DNA from: Warburgia ugandensis
Lineage: Eukaryota > Streptophyta > Magnoliopsida > Canellales > Canellaceae
Reading direction: 5' to 3'
DNA: 64,000 nucleotides
Assembly: GCA_035236585.1 (NCBI GenBank)
Contig: CP141136.1
Location: 56,375,136 to 56,439,135, forward strand
Shown here one piece after another: positions 1 to 12,157 of the stretch (position 1 is the stretch's first letter; every line of letters begins with the position of its first letter). Made by a program: the position numbers and the translations under genes. The notes beneath the pieces were generated by a model. It was given only the letters and a program-made list of their open reading frames with translations. It ran no database searches and had not been told where the DNA came from.

Positions 1-648
<648 letters not shown>

Positions 649-2566
649 CACCCCCCAACCAGCATTTTGCTAGTCCCTAGCAAAAGATGCGAAGAAATCA
701 ACTCAAAAATTTTTATTTTTCAGGTCATCTCCATTTTTTTTTCTCAGAGAATTATCTTCAATAAATCTATCAACTTTAGCAAACTAATAAAGATGACTGA
801 ATAATTCAAAACCCTACCCATATACTAAAAATATTCCACTTAAGCTCAGATCTCAGAGTGATTGTGTGCATATACAGTCTACACATAGAATAATCTTTAT
901 CTCTAAGTAGACTTCCAACTATTAAACTCCATCTGAAATATGTTTTGACCTCAATCCTTACTAATGACGTAGTCTCAGAAATAAAGTCTCTCAGATAGAG
1001 GGTTCAAATCATATCTTTCTTTTAATTATGTGAGAAGAGTCAATGAAAACAAATTTAGCTCACATATACTCATGAAGAACAAGAGTTACTAAGGAATTTA
1101 CTTGTATTGATCCCTTTGGAATGGATGTCATTACCTTTGAATATTTAGAAATACCATTCTTTTAATCCTATCCATTTATTTCCTCATCAAGACTATATTC
1201 CTCCTAGAATCAATAGGTCTTTAACTAGGACGAAACATAGGCTTAGGACAGGGTACCAAAAGAAAGGGTATAAGGGTATTCAAAGTTTCTTCAAAAAATA
1301 AGTAGAGGTCTTCTACTGAAGTTGACAATTCTTCTTTCCTTTTGCTGAAGTGAATATTTCTTTTTCTATTTCTTTGCATTCTTCAAACTCTTCTTCTTCT
1401 TTTTTCTTTTTTTCTTTTTTTCTTTTTTCACACTTTTGAATCACTTTGAAGAATATTTATTTTCTTGATATCCACTTTTCTACTTTCATTGCAACTAAAA
1501 GATATTCTTTCATTCTTCTCTAACTTATTTTTCAAAGAAAAATGGGTAATGGATAATTTATACTGGGTTAATATGGGTAAAGGGTATTTTGGGTGACACA
1601 AGAAAAGGCTTATATTCAAGGCTGAAGTTGGTTGACTAGTGGTAAAAATACTTTATGGGTAGGCTTTATGTCTCTAGGTTTACAACAAAGATAGCCTAAA
1701 TCATTTTCTAGGTTTCCTATAATCCATCAAATTCAATGAACTTCTAGAATTTTAAAGGTAGTATTCTAATTATTCAGGTAATTAACCAAATTTAAGAGTT
1801 TGGGATCAATTTTCTTTAAACACGCTAAAGAAATTTTGAAATATTTATAACCTCTCAAAAAGGATGAATGGCTCTAAAACTCACTTAGGTTATAGGTCTC
1901 CACTGAATTTCTTCAGAATTTCTAAGTTATAGCCACTTATCAATTTAGACTATCTATATACAACTGTGTGTACATATGTGATCTGAGACTTTGCTTTCAT
2001 GAAATACTTTAGAAAATGAGTAAAATGATGAATTAATCATATTCAATTCCATTAATAAGCTAAAGTTATTTAGATTATACTTTAGAAAATCCAATTCTCA
2101 TCATAGTATAGGAAATGACCTAAAATTTTTCATTTTTTTTCATTTTTTTTTCTTTTTTTTTGAAAAACCAAGGAAAACACCTAAAAATCCTTTAAAAAAA
2201 CTAGAATTTGCTAGAAGTCTATACCCTCCAACCTGACAGAAACATTGGCCTCAATGTTTAAAAAGTACGACCTAAAATGAATATGGGTGATGCAGAAAAC
2301 AACAAAAATGAAAAACTCTGGGTTGCCTCTCAGTGAGCGCTAAGTTTAACGTCTTTAGCTAGACATATCCTCATTTATTTTTGAGTTTTTCGGATTCCAA
2401 TAATGAAATGGCAAGAATTCTCACGCCACTTCAAAATCTCATGATAATCTATATATTTCATCCACCCTGAAATTTTTGGTGATGGTAGCATTATGACACA
2501 ATAGACTACCACAAATGTCAATTGAGTAGGACCACTTTGATGATCTCCCATTTTCAAAATTTCATG
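649..2566 (-). other. 3' internal non-coding region of the outer LTR element
   Basis: This AT-rich stretch lies between the end of the gag-protease reading frame and the 3' LTR. No reverse transcriptase, RNase H or integrase motif is recognisable on either strand. Homopolymer T runs occur near 1395-1430 and 2130-2160. A segment near 2320-2360 resembles a conserved non-coding motif I associate with Athila/Tat-type elements; that match is from memory. In an autonomous element the pol region would lie near here. Confidence 0.6.
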
Positions 2567-2676
2567 TTAATCAATATAATTCCTCCACCTTGAAAATTTA
2601 GGTGGTGGAATCTCTATAACAATGTGAACTACCGTGAATTTAAATTCTTTTGAACCATATAGATGTGAATGGTCCT
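2431..2676 (-). repeat. Imperfect 123-bp tandem duplication at the 3' end of the gag-pro frame
   Basis: Positions 2431 onward match 2554 onward with a 123-base offset. Both units read on the minus strand as similar peptides with a Pro-Pro/Ser-Pro-Lys core, then Gly/Arg-Trp, Tyr-Ile-Asp. The copies differ at many positions, so the duplication is old. Confidence 0.7.
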
Positions 2677-4054
2677 CTTTTTCCCTTACATTTTCCTGAG
2701 ATTGAGGTATGGACAGTGTATCAATGGACTCTTTTTCCTCATGTTCAATTGGCACATGTAATACTTCAGGTGGGCCTAATTTCTTATCTAATGGTTGTTC
2801 AAATAAAGTCTGTAGGTTCCAATCATAGTTTGTATTAACATGCTTATTTGGAATTTCAGGATTTATTAGGGGTTCTATTGATGATGGGAGGGGAGTGATC
2901 TTACGTAATGGAAGCTCCTCGAAATGAGGTTTCCATTTTTCTGTATCCATGATAGGAACAGAATCAAGGAGGGCATTAACTTCCTCTATTAATGCATCCT
3001 CATTAAACTCATTAAAATGGGCCAAACAGGCCTCCAGTGGGTCCGACAAGGAAGATGACTGAAACTGATCTTGCACAACTGAATTGATCATGTTAACACT
3101 GTGCAAATCATCAGTAGTTTCACTAGGTTGCTTACAGATAATGAAAATTTTGAGCTCTATTGTCATATTTCCAAAGGACAATTTCATCACACCATTTCTA
3201 CAATTGATTAAGGCATTGGATGTAACCAAAATGGTCGTCCCAGGATGATTGATATTTCATTCTTCTCATTTCACCACCGGTTGTGTATCTAGAACTAGAA
3301 AATCTACAGGAAAACAAATTTGTTCTACCTGGACTAACACATCCTTTATTACCCCTCTCGGTATTTTTACAGAACAATCAGCTAGCTGGAGCGTAGTAGA
3401 TGTAGGTTTCATTTCACCCAGACCTAACTGTTCGTATAACGAGTATGATAATAAGTTTACACTATATCCTAAATCAAGAAGAGATTGGTTAATCTTGTAG
3501 CTACCAATAATGCAAGTAAGAGTGGGGCAACCAGGATCCTTGTACTTTGGTATTGTATGATGTTGAAGAATTGAACTAACCTGTTCAGTCAAAAATGCCT
3601 TCTTTTGGACATTTAATTTTCTCTTGATGGTGCATAAGTCTTTTAAGAATTTGACACATGATGGGATTTGTTTTATAGCATCTAAGATAGGTATGTTGAT
3701 CTTGACTTGCTTAAAAATCTCTAAAATCTCATCATTAGATGCAGACTTTGGGGCTTGGCGCAACCTTTGAGGGAATGGAGCAGGGAATGGACATGGGTCA
3801 ACAGGTGAAACATGGTCCTTTTCTTTAGATTTTTCTACCTTTTCAATCTTTTGAGGTTCATCTTTCTCAATTATTTTACCACTCCTAAGAATAGTAATAG
3901 CTTTAATCTGTTCCATGGTAGAGCTAGATGTTTCATCAGATGCATTAATGCTAACCGTATGCACTCCCTTGGGTTTGCTTGTGGTTGAGCTGGGAATTTT
4001 CCTTTTTTCCATATTTTGCATCATTTGACTCATCATGTTTTTTAATTCATTCAT
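2567..4054 (-). pseudogene. Protease region of the outer Athila/Tat-like element (broken)
   Basis: Two minus-strand frames (3266-4054 and 2567-3229) form one decayed coding region. The first has a Met/Asn-rich linker, a charged stretch and then a retroviral-type aspartic protease domain with LLDLGYSVNLL, the DLG variant of the active site usual in Athila/Tat elements (normally DLGAS). It ends at a stop just before a conserved LGRPF block. The frame is then shifted by about one base and resumes in the second ORF with a TSNALINCRNG motif, typical of the protease C-terminus. After that come about 180 residues of low-complexity sequence, but not the RT that would normally follow. The element therefore seems to have lost, or never had, pol. 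Confidence 0.85.
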
Positions 4055-4060
4055 GGACTG

Positions 4061-4630
4061 GTTGGTTTATTTTACTTGACTTTCTAATTGAGAAATTTTC
4101 CTTTCCTGATTTTGAACGTATTGATTATCCTCAACATGCCTTTTAGGTGGGGGCAAGTAAAGTCCAGGAAAATGAGGTTGATGACTTTGGTATGGTGGTG
4201 GAACAAGTAGTCCTTCGTTTGGTTGTTGATGACTCTGGTATGGGCCTGGTTGTGAGATATTAGTATTTGGTCCATTTGTCCAACTAAAATTTGGATGGTT
4301 TCTCCAGTTGGGATTATATGTCTCTGAATATGGGGAGAAAGGTCTTTTATAATTATTAAGTGCATTAGCCTGATCATAAAGTACATCTTGAAATGCAGGG
4401 ATGGTAGGACATTCCTAAGTAAAATGTGACATACTTTCACAAATGCTACACACTTGTTCATCATTAGTTAAGGTTTTCGTTCTCATTTCCATGGCTTCTA
4501 CTTTTCTAGCTAGGGTTGCTACTTTGGCACTGATTTCAACTTTTTCAGTCATGGCATACATGCCTCCCCTAGTAGATGTGGTAGTGGGCTTGGGTCTATC
4601 TGAATGTTCTAGCGCATGTCAGAATTAAGT
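4061..4630 (-). pseudogene. C-terminal half of the outer element's gag, with a zinc knuckle
   Basis: This is the distal half of a gag split by the inner chromovirus. The minus strand reads through a coiled-coil-like segment (about 4470-4560) into a CX2CX4HX4C zinc knuckle (CSIC, then His, then EC) near 4400-4445. A Pro/Gln/Asn-rich tail and a short coiled region follow. One TAG sits inside the knuckle between the His and the last Cys, and another stop separates this part from the protease frame. The N-terminal half is at 14907-15632. Confidence 0.8.
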
Positions 4631-7478
4631 TGTAATATCCTTAATTTTTAGTATAAATTTAGAAATTTCTAAATAAATTAAATTAAAAATTTAGAGATCT
4701 AAATTTTTCCTAAAAACTTAAGAATTTGAAAGTGCTCATCGATACGATTCCAACGCCACTAAGAAAGCGAAAAACGGAGCTCAAACGAGGGAGTTAGGAG
4801 CCGTTGAAGTTGTAAGGGCATTTTGGCCATTTGTCAAAGACGTGTTACACATGGGTCCAAATTGATAATCGCACCCCCGTCTTCCACACGTCTCTACCAG
4901 TTCCAGTGAAATCGCATGAGAGACATGGAAAGAGATGTGAGGGGAAGAGCTTCTCTTCCCCTAGGACTCTAAACCCTATATCTACCCTTCCTTAGGAGCC
5001 AAAACACTCCACCTTGAACGTTTCTCTGAGTTTTTACTCAGAACCCTAGCCCTGCAAGGTTTGATTTTTCTGGCGAGTGGAACCCCGGCGACGACTAGCA
5101 ACCCCAACTAGACGCAAGGTAAACCTTAAACCCTAAATTCAGTATTTATTAAATAGGTAAAATAATTATATATGCATTTAAAATTAGGAAAAATCAGATT
5201 TCCTGGGAACTCTGTGCACGCTACTGTTGGAGCATGATTTCATGGATGAAACCAAGTCTATTTGAAAATCGCATTGTCCAACTAGTGCACAAGAGACCCA
5301 AGATCAAACCCTTTAAATTTGGGAGAGATCCAACGGTGCGTTTCTCCAGAAAATGTACAAACCAGTACCTAGGGATGTTTTTACGAACGTGGAAAAAAAT
5401 CATTTAAAAACCATGGATTTTGGACAAATCAGTGTAAAAGGAGGGCATAAATGGATTCTAGAGGAAATTCTGAGAAAAATGGCCCAAAAATCGTGCAAAA
5501 TGGAGCTCTATAGCTCCACCGGAGACGACTGGAATCCGGTCATCTTCTCCGACAGCGGTGATGTCGTTAACGGCCAGGCGCTGACGCCAGGACGCCCCGA
5601 CAGAGACACGCAATGAACGCACGTCTCTACGCATGAATGCAATGGTCACGTGTGCAGGAGCTCCTGCGCGGGCTGTCACATTGGGTCGGGACGCGCAGCG
5701 TCCTGGCGACCGTGACGCACGTCAGCCCATTTTGTGTATGTTTTCACTAAAATTTGATTTCTGAGAGCTATACGAGTCCAAATCACGATCCGAAAGAGGC
5801 ATTGTGACTGTATCAATGACGTGGACTTAGTTTTAACTTAAAAACTTATAAATGACCACTTTTAATTTAGAAAAATTTTAAAATAGTGGTGGGACATGTA
5901 CAAGTGCACTTGAATATACCAGTTAAAGGGAGTTATTAGCAAGCTAGTGGTCTCACATTGAGGTAGGTGATGACAATTAATGCTTTTATTTGATTTTTAA
6001 ACTATTTTTGAACATAGCATCATGTGTGATTGTGTTTTAAATTTGTAATTATTATTTGTCGTAGATTTCATGCAACTTTGAGCACATTATGATTATTACA
6101 AATTGAAATCTTTTATTGAATAAACTCATGACTAATTTTTTTATGAGCATGATGTTAATTAATTATGCTTAAATAGAGATATATTTCTTATTATATATTG
6201 TAAATGCATGAATTTACATGGAAATAGGAATAGAGGCTTATTAGCTGGTCCTTTTATAGGCTAACCCCAAGATGAGGGGCATGTCTTGGGGATTGCGAGC
6301 TATGAGTGCTCTTAAGTTTTAGCATATACATATGATTTTCGTGTTTTATATTTGATGACGGGTGCTCTCACCCGGTGGGTGTCATGCTAAGAGGGATAGG
6401 GCCGACCACCCACCCTCCGAGATTGTGATGTGATGATATTGTGATATGATAGACACCTGCCCATAGATGGCATTCGGTAGGGGTTTGGTAACATGGATAG
6501 TCCACACTACTGGTCTGAGCCTTTTCATGGGGACAAACGCTAAGTCTCTCGTTATGGTGTCGACGGAGAGCGGCGATAGCTGATACCCATAGACGGTTGC
6601 CACTCCAGCATGATAGCCCATATTCTTATTATGTGTGCATGTATGATGAGCATGGTTATGGATGGTATGCTTGAGTGTGATGACACTCAGATGTTGGCTA
6701 TGAGTACTCCTGATCAGTGATATTAGTGCAATGTGGTGGGACCCATTACCTTAGGGTGCCCTTATTATTATTGCATGCTCATTTACATTTATTTATGTCA
6801 TGTTTTGACTCCGTGAAATGCATGTTTTAGCATATGGAATAAATTGACATTTATTTGGACATGACATTATGATACTACTATTTTCATAAATGATAGACTT
6901 TTCATCAGTGATGTTTATTATTTCTTTCATTTATTACATTAATTGTCTATGTACCTACACAAGCGATAGCTTGCTGAGGCATTGCTTTGTTTTGCAATGC
7001 CTTAGATCTCGAGCGCGATATCAGGAAAGGCAAAGCTGTTGAGAAACCGTGAGAGCTACTGAAGACTACTTTTTCCTATAGTTTTAGACAGTGATGTGAG
7101 TTATTAAACAGAATTATCATTTGGATTTGATTATGGACTGCATACTTTATATTTGGATTTGATTGAGATGTTTGGACATATGTTGGACATTTATATGGGA
7201 TGTTATGATGGATAGACCCTGGGCCATATTATTATTGTGTTTTGGACATTATTTGACTTAAAATAAAGGCGCCGATTTATTTGACATTGATTGATACGCA
7301 TATTATTTTATTTACATGTATGTCGTTTTAAGAAAGGAAAAATAACGCCAGAAATTTTTAAGAATGGTTTTAGTAAAATGATAATTAAAACTTTTCTCAT
7401 GGGATCCCAAATGCTCTTATTCAAAATGCCATTATTATTATTATAAAAAAAAATGTCTTCAAAATCTGGGGTGTTACA
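4631..7478 (+). repeat. 5' LTR of the inner chromovirus
   Basis: The LTR starts TGTAATATCC and ends GGGGTGTTACA, giving the TG...CA ends. It matches 12158-14901 along its length with scattered differences, many of them C/T or G/A. It is 2848 bases long. ORFs within it are not conserved between the two LTRs and are not genes. Confidence 0.95.
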
Positions 7479-7482
7479 AAGT

Positions 7483-7494
7483 TGGTATCAGAGA
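7483..7494 (+). other. Primer-binding site, initiator tRNA-Met
   Basis: TGGTATCAGAG lies 4 bases after the 5' LTR and is complementary to the 3' end of plant initiator tRNA-Met, the usual primer for chromoviruses. Confidence 0.93.
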
Positions 7495-7619
7495 CGAGTC
7501 TAGTCCATCATAATCCCTACACTTGTCCATTTATATGTGAGTAGCAATGCATAATTGTTGTAGAGAGAGAAACTATGAGAGAGGAACTTACACTTAGTGA
7601 CATTTAAAACTTTTGACAG

Positions 7620-8720
7620 ATGGCTCCTCGAAGAAGGACAAAGTCTACCCCTACTATACCCGTGGCCCCACCTGCTGAGTCCTCTGATCAAGAGGATCAA
7701 GATGTCGAGTTATTGAATCGTTTAATGTCAGGAATAGTACCACTTATACAGCAGCAGGTTAGGACAGCTGTTAACGTTGCTAACCCTAGACCTATTCCAC
7801 CACCTCAAGTGCACCCATGGTTTAATCAGTTCAGTCCTCACAACCAGTACAGGAACCACCCGTACCTAGAGCCACGGATGGCGATGCTATTAGTGACTCT
7901 AAGAAGACTGACAAATTACTAAAGAGGTTTCAAAAGATGGTGAAACACTTTTATGGCGATGGTAACACGGAGGAGGCTGAGCAATGGTTATTTGAGGCAG
8001 AGAAAACATTTGACGCTATAAAGATCTCACCAGAGGATCAAGTCAAAGTAGCCTCCTACCTACTGAAGGGTGAGGCAGGCTTCTGGTGGCAGACTTTCAC
8101 ACTCACTCGACCAAATCCGACTGAGACGATGACATGGGCAGCCTTTAAACAGGCTTTTGACATCCAGTATTTTCCACCCCATGCATTGCAGTCCATGAAG
8201 AAGGATTTTGCCACGTTGGAGTAGAGGGACATGACGGTTTAGTAGTATCTGAACCGATTTAAACGACTAAGGAGATTTTCACCTCACGCGCTGGCCTCAG
8301 ACACAGAGGCAACTGACAGATTTGTGGACGGGTTGACACCCTGGCTGAGAGATCGAATGATCTCTTCACGACCTACTTCTGTCCGAGATGCTGCTGATAT
8401 GGCGTCCATGCATGAGAAGAACTCTCTCAGGACTAGAGGGAGTGCGTTCCAACCCTTTAAGGGCAAGCAGCCGTTTGGTGCTATGCAGACTCATGGTGTA
8501 GTAGGTCATCCACTGCAGGCCAAATTTAAGAGAGATACTGAGAGGAAGAGATGTGATCAGTGCAAGGGTTGGCACCCTGGGCAAGGGTGCAATAGATTTG
8601 ACAGGCCACAGCAGCAGAGGCAGCCCTAACCACAGCGACAGCCCTATACACCTTACCAGAGATAGCCATACAGGTGTTTCAACTGTGGAGATGTCGAGCA
8701 CTTCATTAAGGACTGTCCTA
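7620..8720 (+). pseudogene. gag of the inner chromovirus (broken)
   Basis: The frame opens with MAPRRRTKS and an acidic/Gln-rich N-terminus. It shifts near 7870 into the frame of 7937-8224, which carries the retrotransposon gag core (YGDGNTEEAEQWLFEAEKTF and the WW-containing segment). It then meets TAG at 8222 and a TAG pair at 8240-8245. A further open stretch (8324-8629) continues the capsid part and includes a Cys/His cluster (CDQC...HPGQGC). A classical CX2CX4HX4C knuckle (CFNCGDVEHFIKDC) lies at about 8673-8714. Stops at 8627 and near 8665 and 8729 fall where glutamines are expected. Confidence 0.9.
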
Positions 8721-8729
8721 AGGGATAGA

Positions 8730-9170
8730 GAGAGAGGCAGACCGAGATGGGTGTAGAGACAGCTAACGCGCCACGTAGCCAGGGACGAGTATTTGCCATC
8801 ACGTCAGGACAGGCGTAGGCATCACACCAGGTCATAGAAGGTACTCTTCTAGTCTCAGATCGACATGCCAAAGTTCTTTTTGACACAGGGTCTACACATT
8901 CTTTTGTATCTTGTAATTTTGCATCTTGCCTTGATATATGTGTACACAAACTAGCATTTGGATTAGATATTATGACACCTGTGGGAGAGATAGTAGAGAT
9001 TATAGAATATCTTAGAGAAATACTTGTAGAGATATCAAGCATGAGTATGGCCACTGACTTCATATTACTAGACATGGTAGACTACGATGTTATTCTAAGG
9101 ATGGATTGGTTAGCCAACAATTGGGCTATAGTAGATTGCCGAAAGAAGTGAGTCATTTTTCTTATACCTG
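8730..9170 (+). pseudogene. Aspartic protease of the inner chromovirus (broken)
   Basis: Around the catalytic triplet the frame reads LFDTGSTHSF (Asp-Thr-Gly at 8882-8890), followed by a hydrophobic, regularly patterned segment ending in a YDVILRMDWL motif. This is the normal fold order of Ty3 protease. Stops are seen near 8755 and 8817, before the active site, and near 9149 after the domain. Confidence 0.88.
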
Positions 9171-9283
9171 GGCAACCAAAAATAGTGTTCCAGGGTAGGA
9201 AAGATCAATCAAGTACATGCATCATCTCTGCTATGAAGGCGGCACGATTTTATGCATGAGGGTGTAATGCATTCCTCGCATAT

Positions 9284-10255
9284 GTGACGGTTGAGGACAA
9301 GGAGCAACCACGGCTTGACAAGATTGATGTTATCCATGAATTTGCTGATGTCTTTCCTGAGGAGTTACCAGGATTAACTCCAAGTAGGGAGATTGACTTT
9401 ACCATTGACTTGGTGCCAGGTATATCGTCTATCTCTAAGGCACCATACAGGATGGCTCTAGTAGAGTTGAGAGAGCTTCAGGTACAATTGCAAGAGTTAT
9501 TGGATAAGGGCTTCATCAGGCCGAATGAATCACCATGGGGAGCACTAGTCCTTTTCGTAAAGAAAAAGGATGGATCATTGAGACTATGCATTGACTATCG
9601 GTTGTTGAATGGTGTTACTATAAAGAATCGATACCCTTTGCCACGCATAGATGATTTATTTGATCAGCTCTAATTAGCACAAGTGTTCTCCAAGATAGAT
9701 CTGAGGTTAGGATATCATCAATTGAGGGTTAGAGAAGAGGATATCTCGAAGACTGCCTTTAAGAGTCGTTATGGTCATTATGAGTTCCTAGTGATGCTGT
9801 TTGGATTGACAAACGCACCTGCAGTGTTCATGGATCTAATGAACCGTGTTTTTCGAGCTTATTTGGATAAGTTCATGATTGTATTCGTTGATGACATCTT
9901 GATTTATTTGCCTAGTCATGAGGCACGTAGAGAGCATCTCCACACGGTATTGGACACACTTTATCGACATCAGTTGTATGCCAAGTTCAGTAAGTGTGAT
10001 TTTTGGCTAGACCAGGTGCATTTCTTAGGCCACGTCATATCTAAAGATGGAGTGGCCGTGGATTCAGCAAAGGTAGAGGTAGTACTACACTGGGAGAGGC
10101 CCAAGACAGTGACTAAGATATGCAGTTTTCTCGGTTTGGCAGGATATTATCGTCGTTTCATAAAGGGATTCTCTAAGATCGCGTTACCATTGACCACCCT
10201 GACCAGGAAAGACACTCAATTTGTATGGACCGAGGCTTGCGAGGAGAGCTTCTAA
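9284..10255 (+). pseudogene. Reverse transcriptase of the inner chromovirus (one stop)
   Basis: Two in-frame pieces (9284-9673 and 9683-10255) are separated by a TAA at 9671-9673. The first carries DVFPEELPG, the proline-rich approach to the RT and the [13 protein letters not shown] block. The second carries YHQLRV, the FGLTNAP block and the catalytic FVDD at 9884-9895. Then come FLGHVIS and the connection region up to a TAA at 10253. Both catalytic aspartates are present, but the in-frame stop would prevent a full protein. Confidence 0.93.
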
Positions 10256-10790
10256 GAGCTCAAGAGGAGACTTACTACTGCTCCGGTATTGACCTTACCA
10301 TCAGGTGCAGGCGGTTATGTAGTTTATTGTGACTCCTCTGGCAAGGGATTAGGAGCAGTGTTGATGCAACATGGGAGGATAATTGCTTATGCATCTAGAC
10401 AGCTGAAGACACGTGAGGTAAATTACTCAACACATGATTTGGAATTAGCATCGGTGGTATTTGCATTGAAGTCTTGGAGACATTATCTTTATGGTGAGAG
10501 ATTTGAGGTATTCACTAATCGTAAGAGCCTCAAGTACTTCTTTACTCAGAGTGATTTGAACATGAGGCAGCGCAGATGGATGGAGTATCTCAAGGACTTC
10601 GACTTCACCATACAATACCATCCTAGGAAGGCTAACGTCATTGTAGATGCCCTGAGTAGGAAGTCTGGAGTGATGATTGCCAATTTGTCGACTCGGTCTA
10701 AGTTCTTTGACAGGATCTTAGAGGCACAGGACAAATATAAGGAAACATAGGATTTGACAGATAAGATAGATTTTTTGAGGAGACTAGATG
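10256..10790 (+). pseudogene. RNase H domain of the inner chromovirus
   Basis: The segment starts right after the TAA at 10253. It carries [15 protein letters not shown], then [27 protein letters not shown] (read here in two adjoining parts), then HYLYGERF and [16 protein letters not shown], the classical Ty3 RNase H signature with its Asp/Glu residues. A TAG at 10748-10750 ends the open part at the start of the spacer before integrase. Confidence 0.9.
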
Positions 10791-11860
10791 GAGGAGTCAG
10801 ATTTAAGGGAAGGTTGGTAGTACCAGCAGATGATGAATTGAAGCACGAGTTACTTCAAGAAGCACACCAATCCCCTTATACAATTCATCCTGGGGGTACG
10901 AAGATGTATCGGGATCTCAAGAGGCATTTCTGATGGAATGGTATGAAGAAGGATGTTGGTGAGTGCTTTGCACGATGTTTGACCTGTCAGCAGGTCAAGG
11001 CTGAGCATCAGCGTCCATCAGGACTACTTCAAACATTGGACCTTCCTGAGTGGAAGTGGGATCATATTACCATGGACTTTGTTCTAGGTCTTCCTAGGAC
11101 GGCTAGCGGTCATGACATGATATGGGTTGTTGTGGATAGGTTGACCAAGTCCTCTCATTTCCTTCCTATCAGACAGAATCAGACCATGGATAGTTTAGTG
11201 AAATTATATGTTAAGGAGATCGTCAATCTACATGGTGTTCCTTTGACGATTATATCGGATCGAGATACGCGATTTACCTCAAAATACTGGAAGAGCGTGC
11301 AAGAGGCGTTAGGGTCGAGACTGAAATTTAGCACAGCCTTCCATCCTCAGACAGACGGACAGAGCGAGAGGACCATCCAGACTATTGAGGCTATGCTACG
11401 AGCTTGTGTTATGGATTGGAAGGGTAGCTGGGAAGACCATTTACCTTTGGTGGAATTTGCCTATAATAATAGTCATCACGCTAGTATTGGTATGGCTCCA
11501 TATGAGGCACTTTATGGCAAAACTTGTCGGTCACCTTTATGTTGGAGTGATGTAGGAGAAAGACGCGTGGTGAAGTGAGAGTTAGTGGAAGAGTGTGCAG
11601 AGAAAGTTCAACTCATTCAGAAAAGGTTATTGATAGCTCACAGTTGATAGAAAAGTTATGCAGACAAGAGGCGAAAAGACTTAGAGTTCTCTGAAGGTGA
11701 GCATGTATTCTTGAAAGTTTCTCCTATGAAAGGAGTGTTGAGATTTGGAAATAAAGGGAAGCTTAACCCCAGGTATATTGGACCTTTTGAGATCTTACAC
11801 AGAGTTGGGTCAGTGGCATACCAGCTAGCCTTACCACCACAGCTGCAAATGTACATGACG
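10791..11860 (+). pseudogene. Integrase of the inner chromovirus (broken)
   Basis: An H2C2 zinc-binding N-terminus spans about 10860-11000, ending CLTCQQVKAEHQRP, with a TGA at 10931 in place of a Trp. The DDE core follows: WDHITMDFVLGLP (first Asp), SDRDTRFTS (second Asp), and the block FHPQTDGQSERTIQT with the catalytic Glu just before the Arg-Thr. Stops occur at 11576 and as a TGA-TAG pair near 11646. The GPY/F module (PRYIGPFEILHR) is at about 11770-11800. A one-base loss near 11845 shifts the frame before the chromodomain. Confidence 0.9.
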
Positions 11861-12115
11861 TCTTTCACGTGTCTATGCTGAGGAAATACGTGCCAGATCC
11901 CTCTCACATGTTGGAGCAGATCCCGGGAGAGCTACAGTCTGACATGACGTTTGAGGAGAGACCAGTCCACATCCTGGATACAAAAGTCAAGGAGTTAAGG
12001 AATAAGACCATTGCCTTGGTCAAAGTCCTTTGGCAGCATCATTCATTACAGGAGGCTACTTGAGAGACTGAGGAGGAGATGCGAAAGATCCATCTAGAGT
12101 TATTTACATAGAGGT
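11861..12115 (+). pseudogene. Chromodomain tail of the inner chromovirus integrase
   Basis: After the frameshift the frame carries FHVSMLRKYVPDP. It continues to a compact C-terminal module with ILDTKVKELRNKTI, VKVLWQHHS and EATWE-type residues (here a TGA at 12061 replaces the Trp). Such chromodomains direct chromoviruses to particular chromatin, and this module is the basis for the Tekay/Del placement. Confidence 0.85.
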
Positions 12116-12147
12116 ATGTAGCTAAATTTCGAGGACGAAATTTTTAT

Positions 12148-12157
12148 GAGAGAAGGA
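12148..12157 (+). other. Polypurine tract of the inner chromovirus
   Basis: The purine run GAGAGAAGGA directly precedes the TG of the 3' LTR, as expected for the plus-strand primer. Confidence 0.8.

Noticed and set aside
5353..5679. ORFs on both strands inside the chromovirus LTR (also 12926-13308)
   Set aside because: The same region in the two LTRs gives differing reading frames with no selection for an ORF.
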